DNA of 64,000 nt from Phenylobacterium sp. (GTDB taxonomy: Bacteria; Pseudomonadota; Alphaproteobacteria; Caulobacterales; Caulobacteraceae), in contig NZ_JAUXXE010000056.1 in NCBI RefSeq assembly GCF_030681155.1, forward strand, positions 1 through 64,000, in the 5' to 3' direction. The stretch's first letter is position 1. Every line of letters starts with the position of its first letter. This document shows, piece after piece, positions 12,816 through 25,586 of this stretch. Under the pieces are notes generated by a model, which saw nothing but the letters and a program-made list of their open reading frames with translations, was not told where the DNA came from and ran no database searches. The translations under genes and the position numbers were made by a program.

Positions 12816-13228
12816 GCGTCTGAGGGGCCCTTCAGCTCCACCGTGTTGCCTTCGGGATCCTGGATATAGAGCGAGGTCCCTTCGCCCTCCGCGCCGTAGC
12901 GCTCGCCTTCGTCGATGATGGCGACGCCGCGGGCGGCCAGGTGGGCGCGTATCGCCGCCTCGTCGAACGGTCGAATGGCCAGGGCGAAGTGGTCCAGGTT
13001 GCGCGCTTCCGGGCCAGGGGGCGCTCCGCCTAGCTGACCGAGTTTCCCATCGACTGTCACCAAGTCGATCAGCGAGGCGCCGGCGCGGACATGGGTGAGC
13101 CCGAGTTCCGGTCGGTCCCAATCGAGGGTGCAACCCAGGATCTCGGTGTAGAAGGCCAGCATGGCGGTCTTGTCCACGATCCGCAGAACGATGTGGTCGA
13201 AGCCAGCGGGCTGAATGGGGTTGGCCAT
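12812..13228 (-). CDS. VOC family (glyoxalase/bleomycin-resistance fold) protein
   Basis: A 138-residue protein with the paired beta-alpha-beta-beta-beta modules of the vicinal oxygen chelate superfamily. The first opens with GFDHIVLRIVD (potential metal-ligand His), the second with NLDHFALAI, and it ends ...YIQDPEGNTVELKGP (Glu ligand). The pattern His / His / Glu suits a metal-dependent dioxygenase or lyase, but the substrate cannot be predicted. It is convergent with tpiA and sits 36 bases from the next minus-strand gene. Confidence 0.85.
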   Translation of the reverse strand: MANPIQPAGFDHIVLRIVDKTAMLAFYTEILGCTLDWDRPELGLTHVRAGASLIDLVTVDGKLGQLGGAPPGPEARNLDHFALAIRPFDEAAIRAHLAARGVAIIDEGERYGAEGEGTSLYIQDPEGNTVELKGPSDA

Positions 13229-13264
13229 TGGTGTCTCCTCATACCGAAGATGGGGACGCCAACG

Positions 13265-13780
13265 CTACAGTAGGAGACCAAAGAGCCGGCAATCGCGATG
13301 TTCGCCGTCGCGCAGGACGTGGCCGCGAAGCAGGCCCTCTTCCTCGAAGCCGAGTTTTTCGAGCAAGGCGTCGGAGCGGAGATTGCCCAGGTGGGTGCGC
13401 GCCGCCAGCCGGCGAAGGCCCAGCGTCGCGGCATAGGAGAGCACAGCGCGCATCGCCTCCAGCGCGTAACCTTGGCCCCAGGCCCCGCGGCCCAGCAGGA
13501 AGCCCACCTCGGCCCGCTTGTGCCAGCGATCTATGTCGGAGAGGTCGCAGGCCCCCAGGAAACGACCGCCGCCGAGGGTTTGGATGGCCCAGTGCAATGA
13601 CTTGCCGGAAACCGTGTCGGAGACCTGGCTCTCGACGATCACCCGAACCAGGTCCGGATCGTCGATCTCGGGGATGTCCCAGTGGGCCATGACCTCGGGA
13701 TCATTGAGTATCGGAAACAGGAATTCGGCGTCGGAGACCTCCAGCGGTCTCAGGCTCAGGCGTTCAGTTTCAAGAATCAT
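13265..13780 (-). CDS. GNAT family N-acetyltransferase (RimJ/RimL-like)
   Basis: A 171-residue GCN5-related acetyltransferase. It starts MILETERLSLRPLEVSDAEFL, typical of the RimJ/RimL-like Acetyltransf_3 group. It contains a GFLLGRGAWGQGYALEAM stretch, the acetyl-CoA pyrophosphate-binding Q/RxxGxG/A loop, around residues 94-111. The C-terminal ARTHLGNLRSDALLEKLGFEEEG matches the family's conserved N-x-x-S and LGF elements. The target (protein N terminus, antibiotic or small amine) is unknown. Confidence 0.88.
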   Translation of the reverse strand: MILETERLSLRPLEVSDAEFLFPILNDPEVMAHWDIPEIDDPDLVRVIVESQVSDTVSGKSLHWAIQTLGGGRFLGACDLSDIDRWHKRAEVGFLLGRGAWGQGYALEAMRAVLSYAATLGLRRLAARTHLGNLRSDALLEKLGFEEEGLLRGHVLRDGEHRDCRLFGLLL

Positions 13781-13892
13781 GGACTTGGACCGGCCGATAG
13801 GACGCCCTAGCTATGGCCTTGTGCGCCGCCTGATGGTAGAGCGCGCGCTTCATTTCGGCTCGGGCGACCGGCCGAAGGCATCGGATATATCA

Positions 13893-14336
13893 ATGCTGCT
13901 CGGCATTCTGCTCACCATCCACGTCATCGTCTGCATCTCGCTGATCGCGGTTGTCCTGTTGCAACGTTCCGAGGGCGGCGCCCTCGGTATGGGCGGCGGC
14001 AGCACCGGTTTCATGACCGCGCGCGGCGCTGGCGACCTGCTGACCCGCACGACCTGGATCCTGGGTTCGGTCTTCTTCATCCTCAGCCTGGTGCTGACCT
14101 TGCTGGCCGGACGTGAACGCGGCGCCTCTTCGGTCGTTGACCGGGTGAAGGTCGAGGGCATCGACCCCAACAGCCTGAACCGTCCGAGCGTTCCGCAGCC
14201 GACGGCGCCGACCAGCCCGAGCGACGCCCCGGCCCCGTTGACCGCGCCGACCCCGCAGGTTCGCAATCCCTTCACCGGCGAAGGCCCGGCGCCCGCCGCC
14301 CCGGCGACGACCGCTCCCGCGCCGTCCAACCCCTAA
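13893..14336 (+). CDS. secG: SecG translocase subunit
   Basis: Small inner-membrane partner of SecYE that speeds preprotein translocation. From the ATG at 13893 the 147-residue product has two transmembrane helices (about 3-23 and 50-70) around the conserved cytoplasmic loop with QRSEGGALGMGGG. A long Pro/Ala/Thr-rich C-terminal tail follows, characteristic of alphaproteobacterial SecG. The open frame extends upstream to 13518, but that part is antisense to the GNAT gene and lacks family sequence. pyrG lies downstream on the same strand. Confidence 0.92.
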   Translation: MLLGILLTIHVIVCISLIAVVLLQRSEGGALGMGGGSTGFMTARGAGDLLTRTTWILGSVFFILSLVLTLLAGRERGASSVVDRVKVEGIDPNSLNRPSVPQPTAPTSPSDAPAPLTAPTPQVRNPFTGEGPAPAAPATTAPAPSNP

Positions 14337-14340
14337 GTCC

Positions 14341-14387
14341 AGAGTGATCGTGAGACCTTCCCAAAAGCCGCCTCGGCGGCTCACTCT
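14341..14387. other. Nested hairpin between secG and pyrG
   Basis: An outer 7-bp repeat (AGAGTGA at 14341-14347 and TCACTCT at 14381-14387) encloses an inner GC-rich repeat (AGCCGCC at 14366-14372, GGCGGCT at 14375-14381). The arms share the base at 14381, so the two are alternative or stacked helices. No U-run follows. It could weaken read-through from secG or structure the pyrG leader. Confidence 0.35.
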
Positions 14388-14484
14388 GCGTTTGCGCGTC
14401 CGTCTTTCCGCGCGTCACTCCGCACTATCCACAGCCTTTGGCGAATCGCCGCAGGGCGCCCAACGCGAATCACGGCTAACCTGA

Positions 14485-16131
<1,647 letters not shown>

Positions 16132-16171
16132 GTGATTTCCCATGACCGGGGGAGGGCGCTATCCTCTGGTC

Positions 16172-16527
16172 ATGCTCACCCGCGACGACGTCCGACGCAT
16201 CGCGCTTGCTCAGCCGGAGGCCTATGAGGCCGACCATCACGGCATGCCGTCGTTCCGCGTGGCAAGAAAATCTTCTGCACGATCCATCAGGATCATCCGC
16301 GCGCCATGCTGAAGCTTGATCCCGAGGATCAGCGCAATCTCGGCGAGGCCGACCCGGGCGTTGTCGAGGCCGTGCCCGGGTATTGGGGTCGCAACGGCTC
16401 GACCTTTGTCTGGTTCGAGAAGATCGAGGCGGCGCGATTCGCCGATCTGATGGCGATGGCCTGGGCGCAAGTTGCGCCAAAACGCCTCCTAGCCGCTGTT
16501 TCTGCTGGGGTTTACAAGGGCGGTTGA
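16172..16527 (+). pseudogene. MmcQ/YjbR-like gene broken by a -1 frameshift
   Basis: From the ATG at 16172 the frame reads MLTRDDVRRIALAQPEAYEA... up to FRV and then becomes nonsense with an early stop. From about 16260 the neighbouring frame continues the family perfectly: KKIFCTIHQDHPRAMLKLDP..., then GYWGRNGSTFVWFEKI, ending at 16527. Restoring one G in GCGTGGCAAG (16257-16266) would rejoin both halves into one protein of about 118 residues. The MmcQ/YjbR fold is a small DNA-binding-like double-wing domain of unclear function. The 3' half shows no further damage, so the break is recent or is a single-base sequencing error. Confidence 0.8.
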
Positions 16528-16565
16528 AACCCGGAGCGATTTCCGGCATACACCCGCGCTCACGT

Positions 16566-16600
16566 CGGCGGCCTGTCGTTTCGGCCGCCGTCTCCTTTTT
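16566..16600 (+). terminator. Terminator-like hairpin 19 bases before rpmF
   Basis: An 8-bp GC-only stem (CGGCGGCC at 16566-16573, GGCCGCCG at 16583-16590) is followed by TCTCCTTTTT. This has the form of an intrinsic terminator for the MmcQ-like gene. Because rpmF starts at 16619, any rpmF promoter must either lie upstream, placing the hairpin in its leader, or be squeezed into 18 bases. Confidence 0.65.
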
Positions 16601-16618
16601 ACGCCTGCGAGATTCCCC

Positions 16619-16801
16619 ATGGCCGTTCCGAAACGCAAAGTATCCCCGTCGCGGCGCAACATGCGGCGTTCGCACCACGCCCTCGGCGCCAATTCCTATG
16701 TCGAAGACAAGGAAACCGGCGAGCTGAAGCGCCCCCACCACGTCGATCTGAAGACCGGCATGTACAAGGGCCGTCAGGTTCTGACGCCGAAGGAAGACTA
16801 G
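16619..16801 (+). CDS. rpmF: 50S ribosomal protein L32
   Basis: A 60-residue basic ribosomal protein starting [20 protein letters not shown], the strongly conserved L32 N terminus. It lacks the four zinc-ligand cysteines found in some L32 forms, as is usual in alphaproteobacteria. A strong terminator follows at 16855-16887, so it appears to be monocistronic or the last gene of its unit. Confidence 0.96.
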   Translation: MAVPKRKVSPSRRNMRRSHHALGANSYVEDKETGELKRPHHVDLKTGMYKGRQVLTPKED

Positions 16802-16847
16802 TCCTTCTTGAGGGACGCGCGTTCGCGCTGCGCCCTTGAAGGTCTGA

Positions 16848-19423
<2,576 letters not shown>

Positions 19424-19479
19424 GATTTTTCCCCGTTCAGCCGCTCCGGCGCGACACTGTAACCGTAAATTAAGCACGA

Positions 19480-19815
19480 ATGCGTGAGATGGATTTGCCG
19501 AGGAGACTTCGATTCGACGTGTTTGCGCGCATTCGCCCATATCTGCCGACAGCGGCCCTCGCGTTCCTGATCTTCTACTTCGGGTTCCACGCCTTCACGG
19601 GCGATCGCGGACTTCTGTCTTCTACGCAAAGGGATGCGACGCTCGCGGCCAAGTCGCAGGAGCTGGCTCAGCTGCGTACCCAGAGGCAGGATTTGGAGGC
19701 GCGTGCCCGCCTGCTGCGCGACAACAGCTTGTCGGCCGACCTACTGGAAGAACGTGCCCGTTCCCTGCTAGGTTTCGGGCATCCGAACGACTATGTGATC
19801 CGCGTGAAGCCTTAG
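19480..19815 (+). CDS. ftsB: FtsB/DivIC-type cell-division protein
   Basis: A 111-residue bitopic protein: a short basic cytoplasmic N terminus, one transmembrane helix (about residues 22-40, TAALAFLIFYFGFHAF), then a periplasmic coiled coil (about 48-88, rich in Ala, Leu, Gln and Arg). The C-terminal LEERARSLLGFGHPNDYVIR matches the conserved tail of the septum-formation initiator family. It acts with FtsL and FtsQ in the divisome. A second ATG at 19489 is possible. It lies immediately before the pdh genes, as in other alphaproteobacteria. Confidence 0.92.
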   Translation: MREMDLPRRLRFDVFARIRPYLPTAALAFLIFYFGFHAFTGDRGLLSSTQRDATLAAKSQELAQLRTQRQDLEARARLLRDNSLSADLLEERARSLLGFGHPNDYVIRVKP

Positions 19816-19889
19816 GGCGGATTCGAACGTTCTAAACGCTATGAACACGCGGAGCTTGACCGCGAAATGCATTCCTACGGGAGAGATGG

Positions 19890-20936
19890 ATGGCGCGTGG
19901 GCAGGCAGGCTCCGCAGCTAAGCGGAAAACCAATGACACCGGTGGCAGCGGCGCCGCAGACAGCGCGGTGACGCAGGACGAGCTCCTGAAGTACTACCGG
20001 GACATGTTGTTGATCCGCCGCTTCGAGGAACGCGCGGGCCAGCTCTACGGCATGGGCCTGATCGGCGGCTTCTGCCACCTCTACATCGGCCAGGAAGCCA
20101 TCGCGGTCGGCGTCCAGGCGATCAAGGAGCAAGGCGATCAGGTGATCACCGGCTACCGTGATCACGGCCATATGCTGGCTTGCGGCATGGATCCTCGCGA
20201 AGTCATGGCCGAACTGACCGGCCGCGCCGGCGGGTCGTCCAAAGGCAAGGGCGGGTCGATGCACATGTTCTCGACCGAGGCGGACTTCTACGGCGGCCAC
20301 GGCATCGTCGGCGCGCAGGTCGCGCTGGGCACCGGCCTGGCGCTCGCCAACCACTACCGCGACAACAAGAAGGTCTCCTTTACCTATTTCGGCGACGGCG
20401 CGGCCAACCAAGGCCAGGTCTATGAGAGCTTCAACATGGCTCAGCTCTGGAACCTGCCGGTCGTCTACGTGATCGAGAACAACCAGTACGCCATGGGCAC
20501 CTCGATCGAGCGCTCATCGTCGGAAACCCATCTCTACAAGCGCGGCGCCTCGTTCCGGATCCCCGGCGAGGAAGTCGATGGCATGGATGTGCTGGCCGTG
20601 AAGGCCGCCGCGAAGAAGGCGGCCGACCACGCGCGCTCGGGCAAGGGCCCCTACATCCTCGAAATGAAGACCTACCGTTATCGCGGCCACTCTATGAGCG
20701 ACCCGGCCAAGTATCGGACCCGCGACGAGGTGGACGAGGTCCGCAAGACCCGCGATCCGATCGACCACCTGCAGGAACTGCTCGCCAAGAAGGGCTGGGC
20801 CGACGAGGCCTCGCTGAAGGCCATCGACGCCGAGGTGAAGAAGATCGTCGCCGACGCCGCGGAATTCGCCCGCACCTCGCCCGAGCCCGAGCCTTCGGAG
20901 CTTTATACGGACGTCTATCTGGAGGCCGCCGAGTGA
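19890..20936 (+). CDS. pdhA: Pyruvate dehydrogenase E1 component, alpha subunit
   Basis: Thiamin-diphosphate-dependent decarboxylase subunit of 348 residues. The ThDP-binding motif begins [17 protein letters not shown] and ends near [11 protein letters not shown] (about residues 169-202). [11 protein letters not shown] and the phosphorylation-loop-like [15 protein letters not shown] are also present. The hydrophilic, Lys/Ser-rich first 30 residues are poorly conserved. A GGGAGAG ribosome-binding site precedes the ATG at 19890. The stop overlaps the pdhB start (GTGA), ensuring 1:1 synthesis of the alpha and beta chains. Confidence 0.97.
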   Translation: MARGQAGSAAKRKTNDTGGSGAADSAVTQDELLKYYRDMLLIRRFEERAGQLYGMGLIGGFCHLYIGQEAIAVGVQAIKEQGDQVITGYRDHGHMLACGMDPREVMAELTGRAGGSSKGKGGSMHMFSTEADFYGGHGIVGAQVALGTGLALANHYRDNKKVSFTYFGDGAANQGQVYESFNMAQLWNLPVVYVIENNQYAMGTSIERSSSETHLYKRGASFRIPGEEVDGMDVLAVKAAAKKAADHARSGKGPYILEMKTYRYRGHSMSDPAKYRTRDEVDEVRKTRDPIDHLQELLAKKGWADEASLKAIDAEVKKIVADAAEFARTSPEPEPSELYTDVYLEAAE

Positions 20937-22315
20937 CCGACGTCCTGATGCCTGCGCTTTCCCCGACGATGGAAGAAGGCACCCTTGCCAAGTGGCACGT
21001 GAAGAAGGGCGACACCGTTCGCTCTGGCGACGTGATCGCCGAGATCGAGACCGACAAGGCCACCATGGAGGTCGAGGCGGTCGATGAGGGCGTGATCGAA
21101 GAGATCCTGGTTCCGGAAGGGACCGAGGAGGTCAAGGTCAACACGCCGATCGCGCGCCTGTCCGGCGATGACGCCGCAGCCAGCGCCCCAAAGGCCGAGG
21201 CGCCTGCGCAAGCCGCCGGCGATCCGGAAAAGAAGGCGCCTGAGGCCGTGGAGGTTCAGCCGGAGGGCGAGGCCTCGGCTCCGGTTCTGCCGAAAGTCGA
21301 ACTGCGCGATCCGGAGCTGCCGGAGGGCGTGAAGCTCGTCAAAACGACCATCCGCGACGCCCTGCGCGATGCGATGGCCGAGGAGATGCGCAAGGACGAC
21401 AAGGTGTTCCTGATGGGCGAGGAAGTCGCTCAGTATCAGGGCGCCTACAAGGTTAGCCGCGATCTGCTGCAGGAGTTCGGCGACAAGCGCGTCATCGACA
21501 CCCCGATCACCGAGTACGGCTTTGCTGGGCTTGGCGTTGGCGCGGCGATGGCGGGTCTCAAGCCTATCGTCGAGTTCATGACCTGGAACTTCGCCATGCA
21601 GGCGATCGACCACATCATCAATTCAGCCGCCAAGACGCTCTACATGTCGGGCGGCCAGATCAAATGCTCAGTCGTGTTCCGTGGTCCGAACGGCGCGGCC
21701 GCGCGAGTGGGGGCCCAGCATAGCCAGGACTATTCGGCGTGGTACGCCCAGGTCCCCGGCCTGAAGGTCGTGGCGCCCTATGACGCCGCGGACGCCAAGG
21801 GTTTGCTCAAGGCTGCGATCCGCGATCCGAACCCGGTCGTCTTCCTCGAACACGAGATGATGTACGGCCAGGAATTCGATGTTCCCGAGGACATCGATTG
21901 GGTCGTGCCGATCGGCAAGGCCAAGGTCCGCCGCGAAGGCAAGGACGTGACGATCACCGCCCACTCGCGGATGGTCGGCATGGCGCTGAAGGCGGCCGAA
22001 CAGCTGGCGGCCGAGGGCATCGACGCCGAGGTCATCGACCTGCGTACCCTGCGCCCGCTGGACCACGAAACCATCGTAGAGAGCGTGAAGAAGACCAATC
22101 GCCTGGTGACGGCCGAGGAAGGCTGGGGCCCGATGGGCGTCGGCGCCGAAGTGATCGCCCGGGTCATCGACCAAGCCTTCGACTATCTCGACGCCCCGCC
22201 GGCGCGCGTGCACCAGAAGGACGTCCCGCTGCCCTACGCCGCCAATCTGGAGGCGCTGTCGCTGCCCTCGGTCGAGGACATCGTGAAGGCGGTGAAGGCG
22301 GTCACCTACAAATGA
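20933..22315 (+). CDS. pdhB: Pyruvate dehydrogenase E1 component, beta subunit, with N-terminal lipoyl domain
   Basis: The 460-residue chain is longer than a plain E1-beta (about 330) because residues 1-80 form a biotinyl/lipoyl domain with the lipoylation Lys in [17 protein letters not shown] Pro/Ala/Glu linker (about 85-130) leads to the transketolase-like catalytic region from [20 protein letters not shown] onward. This alphaproteobacterial architecture gives the complex an extra swinging arm. The GTG start at 20933 overlaps pdhA. The lipoyl-domain DNA is nearly identical to that of the downstream E2 gene. Confidence 0.97.
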   Translation: MTDVLMPALSPTMEEGTLAKWHVKKGDTVRSGDVIAEIETDKATMEVEAVDEGVIEEILVPEGTEEVKVNTPIARLSGDDAAASAPKAEAPAQAAGDPEKKAPEAVEVQPEGEASAPVLPKVELRDPELPEGVKLVKTTIRDALRDAMAEEMRKDDKVFLMGEEVAQYQGAYKVSRDLLQEFGDKRVIDTPITEYGFAGLGVGAAMAGLKPIVEFMTWNFAMQAIDHIINSAAKTLYMSGGQIKCSVVFRGPNGAAARVGAQHSQDYSAWYAQVPGLKVVAPYDAADAKGLLKAAIRDPNPVVFLEHEMMYGQEFDVPEDIDWVVPIGKAKVRREGKDVTITAHSRMVGMALKAAEQLAAEGIDAEVIDLRTLRPLDHETIVESVKKTNRLVTAEEGWGPMGVGAEVIARVIDQAFDYLDAPPARVHQKDVPLPYAANLEALSLPSVEDIVKAVKAVTYK

Positions 22316-22372
22316 CCGCTCGATCCTTCCCCGCCTCGGCTCCAGTCCAGCTCAGCGCCTGAGAAACGACCC

Positions 22373-23671
22373 ATGTCCATCGATGTCCTGATGCCCGCGC
22401 TCTCTCCAACCATGGAGGAGGGCACGCTCGCCAAATGGCACGTGAAGAAGGGCGATAAGGTCTCGTCCGGAGACGTGATCGCCGAGATCGAGACCGACAA
22501 GGCGACCATGGAGGTCGAGGCGGTCGATGAAGGCGTGATCGAAGACATCCTGGTGGCCGAAGGCTCCGAGGGCGTGAAGGTCAACACGCCGATCGCACGC
22601 CTGTCCGGCGAGGACGCCGGTTCCGCGCCGCCGCCCGCCAAAGCGGCGGCTCCAAATGCCGAGGCGGCAAAGAGCGAGGCGCCCAAGGCCGACGCCGTCA
22701 AGGCGGAAGCGCCAAAGGCCCAAGCCGAGCAGCCTGCGAAAGCCGCCGCCCCGGCTCGCGCGTCCGGCGAGCGCGTCTTTGCCTCGCCGCTCGCGCGCCG
22801 CATCGCCGGTCAAAAGGGGCTGGATCTCTCCCAGGTGCAGGGTTCAGGCCCACGCGGTCGGATCATCAAGCGCGATGTAGAGGGCGCGACACCCCAGGCC
22901 AAGGCGCCGGGCGCTGCGGCCGGCGTCGCGGCCTCCGCGCCGCGTCAGGTTCAGAGCCTGGCCCAGATGGGCATTCCGGACGGCAGTTATGATCTGATCC
23001 CGCTGGATGGGATGAAGAAGACCGTCGCGCGCCGGATGAGCGACAGCTTCCGCGACGTGCCGCACTTCCCGCTGACCATCGATCTGGAGATCGACGGTCT
23101 GTTGGCCGGTCGCGCCAAGATCAACGCCATGCTGGAGAAGCAGGGCGTGAAGGTCAGCGTCAACGACCTGGTGATCAAGGCTGCGGCGTTCGCGCTGAAG
23201 CAGGTGCCGGAGGCCAACGCCTCCTATTCGCCTGAAGGCATCGCGATGCACCACAACGCCGACATCGCCATGGCCGTCGCCATCGACGGCGGCCTGATCA
23301 CCCCGATCATCCGCAAGGCCGAGACCAAAGGCCTGGCCCAGATCGCGGTCGAGGCCAAGGACCTGGCCGAGCGGGCGCGGACCCGAAAGCTGAAGCCCGA
23401 GGAATTCCAGGGCGGCACATTCTCGATCTCCAATCTGGGGATGATGGGGATCAAGTCGTTCAATTCGATCATCAATGAGCCGCAGGGCGCCATTCTGTCG
23501 GTCGGCGCCGGTGAGCAACGGCCGGTGGTGAAGAATGGCCAATTGGCCATCGCCACGGTCATGAGCGTCACCCTGACCTGCGATCACCGCGTGGTCGACG
23601 GCGCCATCGGCGCGCGTTGGCTACAGGCCTTCAAGGTCCTGATCGAAGACCCCATCACGATGATCGTCTGA
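22373..23671 (+). CDS. pdhC: Pyruvate dehydrogenase E2, dihydrolipoamide acetyltransferase
   Basis: Core acetyltransferase of 432 residues. It has an N-terminal lipoyl domain (1-80, lipoyl Lys in [11 protein letters not shown]), an Ala/Pro/Lys linker and a peripheral-subunit-binding domain (about 138-175, [20 protein letters not shown]). The catalytic domain from about 200 ends with the HxxxD active site in [12 protein letters not shown]. It lies 57 bases after pdhB and ten bases before lpd in one operon. Confidence 0.97.
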   Translation: MSIDVLMPALSPTMEEGTLAKWHVKKGDKVSSGDVIAEIETDKATMEVEAVDEGVIEDILVAEGSEGVKVNTPIARLSGEDAGSAPPPAKAAAPNAEAAKSEAPKADAVKAEAPKAQAEQPAKAAAPARASGERVFASPLARRIAGQKGLDLSQVQGSGPRGRIIKRDVEGATPQAKAPGAAAGVAASAPRQVQSLAQMGIPDGSYDLIPLDGMKKTVARRMSDSFRDVPHFPLTIDLEIDGLLAGRAKINAMLEKQGVKVSVNDLVIKAAAFALKQVPEANASYSPEGIAMHHNADIAMAVAIDGGLITPIIRKAETKGLAQIAVEAKDLAERARTRKLKPEEFQGGTFSISNLGMMGIKSFNSIINEPQGAILSVGAGEQRPVVKNGQLAIATVMSVTLTCDHRVVDGAIGARWLQAFKVLIEDPITMIV

Positions 23672-23681
23672 GGCTAGTCAC

Positions 23682-25082
23682 ATGGATTTCGACGTCATCG
23701 TCATCGGTTCGGGCCCTGGCGGATATGTCACCGCCATCCGCGCCAGCCAGCTTGGTTTCAAGACCGCCATCGTCGAGCGCGACGCGCTGGGCGGGGTCTG
23801 CCTGAATTGGGGCTGCATCCCCACCAAGGCCCTGCTGAAGTCCGGTGAGGCTTATGAGAACCTTGGCCATCTTGCCGACTATGGGATCAAGATCGAGAAG
23901 GCCAGCTTCGACTTCTCCAAGGTGATCGAGCGCTCGCGCAAGGTGGCGGCCCAGCTCAACGCCGGCGTCGCCTTCCTCATGAAGAAGCACAAGATCGAAG
24001 TGATCGAAGGTACGGCCAAGCTCGAAAAGGGGCAGGGCGCGCCGAAGGTGGTTGTCGATCTGAAAGCCGGCGGCTCTCGGACCGTTCAGGCCAAGCATGT
24101 GATCCTGGCGACCGGCGCCCGCGCCCGCACCATTCCGGCCGTCGGCTTGGAACCGGACGGCGAGCGGGTCTGGACCTATCGCGAGGCCATGGTCCCGAAG
24201 GCCGCGCCGAAGTCGCTGATCGTCATCGGGTCCGGCGCCATCGGCATCGAGTTCGCCAGCTTCTATCGGGCGCTGGGCTCTGACGTGACGGTGATCGAGG
24301 CGCTGCCGCGCATTCTGCCCGTCGAGGATGAAGAGGTTTCGAAGACCGCCCACAAGGCGTTCGAGAAGCGCGGGCTCAAGTTCCGGGTCGGCGCCACCGT
24401 CAAGAAGTTGACGAAGTCCAAGACCGGCGTCGCCATCGAGTTGGAAGCCGGCGGCAAGGCGGAGACCCTAAGCGCCGATGTCGCCATCGTCGCGGTGGGC
24501 ATCGTCGGCAATGTCGAGGGCCTGGGCCTCGAAGCTCTCGGCGTGAAGGTCGACCGGACCCATGTGGTCACCGACGACCATGGCGGCACGGGCGTCGCCG
24601 GCCTCTACGCCATCGGCGACCTGGCCGGTCCCCCGTGGTTGGCGCACAAGGCCAGCCATGAAGGCGTCCATTGCATCGAGCACATCGCGGGCCTGAAGCC
24701 GAATAACCTGACGTCCCCGATTCCGGGCTGCACCTATTCCACTCCGCAGATCGCGTCAGTTGGCCTGACCGAGGGCCAAGCCAAGGAAAAGGGGATCGCC
24801 GCCAAGATCGGCCGCTTCCCCTTCAAGGTGAACGGGAAGGCCATTGCCTCGGGCGAGACCGATGGGTTCGTGAAGACCATCTTCGACGAGAAGACCGGCG
24901 CTCTGATTGGCGCCCACATGATCGGCGCCGAAGTCACCGAGATGATCCAGGGCTTCACCCTGGCCATCACCCTGGAGGCCACCGAGGAAGAGCTCTTCGC
25001 CACGGTCTTCCCGCATCCGACCCTGAGCGAGGCCATGCACGAGGCGTCCCTCGACGCCTATGGCCGGGTCCTGCACATCTGA
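23682..25082 (+). CDS. lpdA: Dihydrolipoyl dehydrogenase (E3)
   Basis: FAD-dependent disulfide oxidoreductase of 466 residues that re-oxidises the lipoyl arms with NAD. The FAD loop is GSGPGGYVTAIRA (about 9-21), the redox pair Cys40/Cys45 is in GGVCLNWGCIPTKALL, the NAD loop GSGAIGIEFASFY lies near 185, and the C-terminal His-Glu dyad is in FPHPTLSEAMHEA. Because lpdA is part of the pdh operon it should serve pyruvate dehydrogenase first; a second copy elsewhere for 2-oxoglutarate dehydrogenase would be usual. Confidence 0.97.
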   Translation: MDFDVIVIGSGPGGYVTAIRASQLGFKTAIVERDALGGVCLNWGCIPTKALLKSGEAYENLGHLADYGIKIEKASFDFSKVIERSRKVAAQLNAGVAFLMKKHKIEVIEGTAKLEKGQGAPKVVVDLKAGGSRTVQAKHVILATGARARTIPAVGLEPDGERVWTYREAMVPKAAPKSLIVIGSGAIGIEFASFYRALGSDVTVIEALPRILPVEDEEVSKTAHKAFEKRGLKFRVGATVKKLTKSKTGVAIELEAGGKAETLSADVAIVAVGIVGNVEGLGLEALGVKVDRTHVVTDDHGGTGVAGLYAIGDLAGPPWLAHKASHEGVHCIEHIAGLKPNNLTSPIPGCTYSTPQIASVGLTEGQAKEKGIAAKIGRFPFKVNGKAIASGETDGFVKTIFDEKTGALIGAHMIGAEVTEMIQGFTLAITLEATEEELFATVFPHPTLSEAMHEASLDAYGRVLHI

Positions 25083-25091
25083 CGCCAACCT

Positions 25092-25131
25092 CGTCATCCG
25101 CGGCTCAGCCTTCCGCTGGCCGGAGATGACG
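25092..25131. repeat. REP-like palindrome between lpdA and doxX
   Basis: CGTCATC at 25092-25098 pairs with GATGACG at 25125-25131, with an imperfect GC-rich interior (CGGC...GCTGGCCG). It lies in the only sizeable gap of this convergent pair and can fold on either strand. The outer CGTCATC...GATGACG form resembles dispersed intergenic palindromes common in high-GC alphaproteobacteria. It may act as a bidirectional terminator. Confidence 0.5.
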
Positions 25132-25139
25132 ACTGTGGC

Positions 25140-25535
25140 TTAGGGCCGCTTCCGCACCAGAGCGTCGACGCTCCAGATGCCCGGGCCGGCGAAGACGAGA
25201 TACAGGAACACAAAGCAGAACAGGATCGCCGCCTCGCCGCCGTTCAGCGCTGGCCAGAAGCCTTGCGGCGCATGGGCCATGAAGTAGGCCGCCGCCATTT
25301 GACCTGAGCAGACAAATGCCGCGACACGGGTGAAGAGGCCAAGCGCGATCAGCGCGCCGCCGACCACCTCAATCGTGGCCGCCGCCGTCAGGATCATCGG
25401 CAGTGGATCCGGCGCCCCCGGCTGCGGCGCCGGGAAGTGGAACAGCTTCATCAGGCCGTGCTCCATGAAGAGCAAAGCTGCGACTATGCGTAAGAGACTT
25501 AGCACCCGCGGCGCCCAGACGTCGAGGTTTGGCAT
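25140..25535 (-). CDS. DoxX family membrane protein
   Basis: A 131-residue integral membrane protein with four hydrophobic helices. Family features include a first helix containing RIVAALLFMEHGLMKLFHFP and a second unit GGALIALGLFTRVAAFVCSGQMAAAYFMAH. DoxX-like proteins are linked to quinone or thiosulfate redox and to oxidative stress, but most are uncharacterised. It is convergent with lpdA and 51 bases from the ligase gene upstream on the same strand. Confidence 0.88.
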   Translation of the reverse strand: MPNLDVWAPRVLSLLRIVAALLFMEHGLMKLFHFPAPQPGAPDPLPMILTAAATIEVVGGALIALGLFTRVAAFVCSGQMAAAYFMAHAPQGFWPALNGGEAAILFCFVFLYLVFAGPGIWSVDALVRKRP

Positions 25536-25586
25536 GTCTTGGTCCCTCCCTACGCGCGCCCAAGCGACGCGCGATCCCCCGGGAGA

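Noticed and set aside
13518..13892. 125-codon upstream extension of secG
   Set aside because: The extension is antisense to the GNAT gene and hydrophilic; SecG begins with its first membrane helix at 13893.
19825..19846. GAAC...GAAC half-sites upstream of pdhA as a second SOS box
   Set aside because: The spacing is 14 bases, not 7, so it does not match the alphaproteobacterial LexA consensus.
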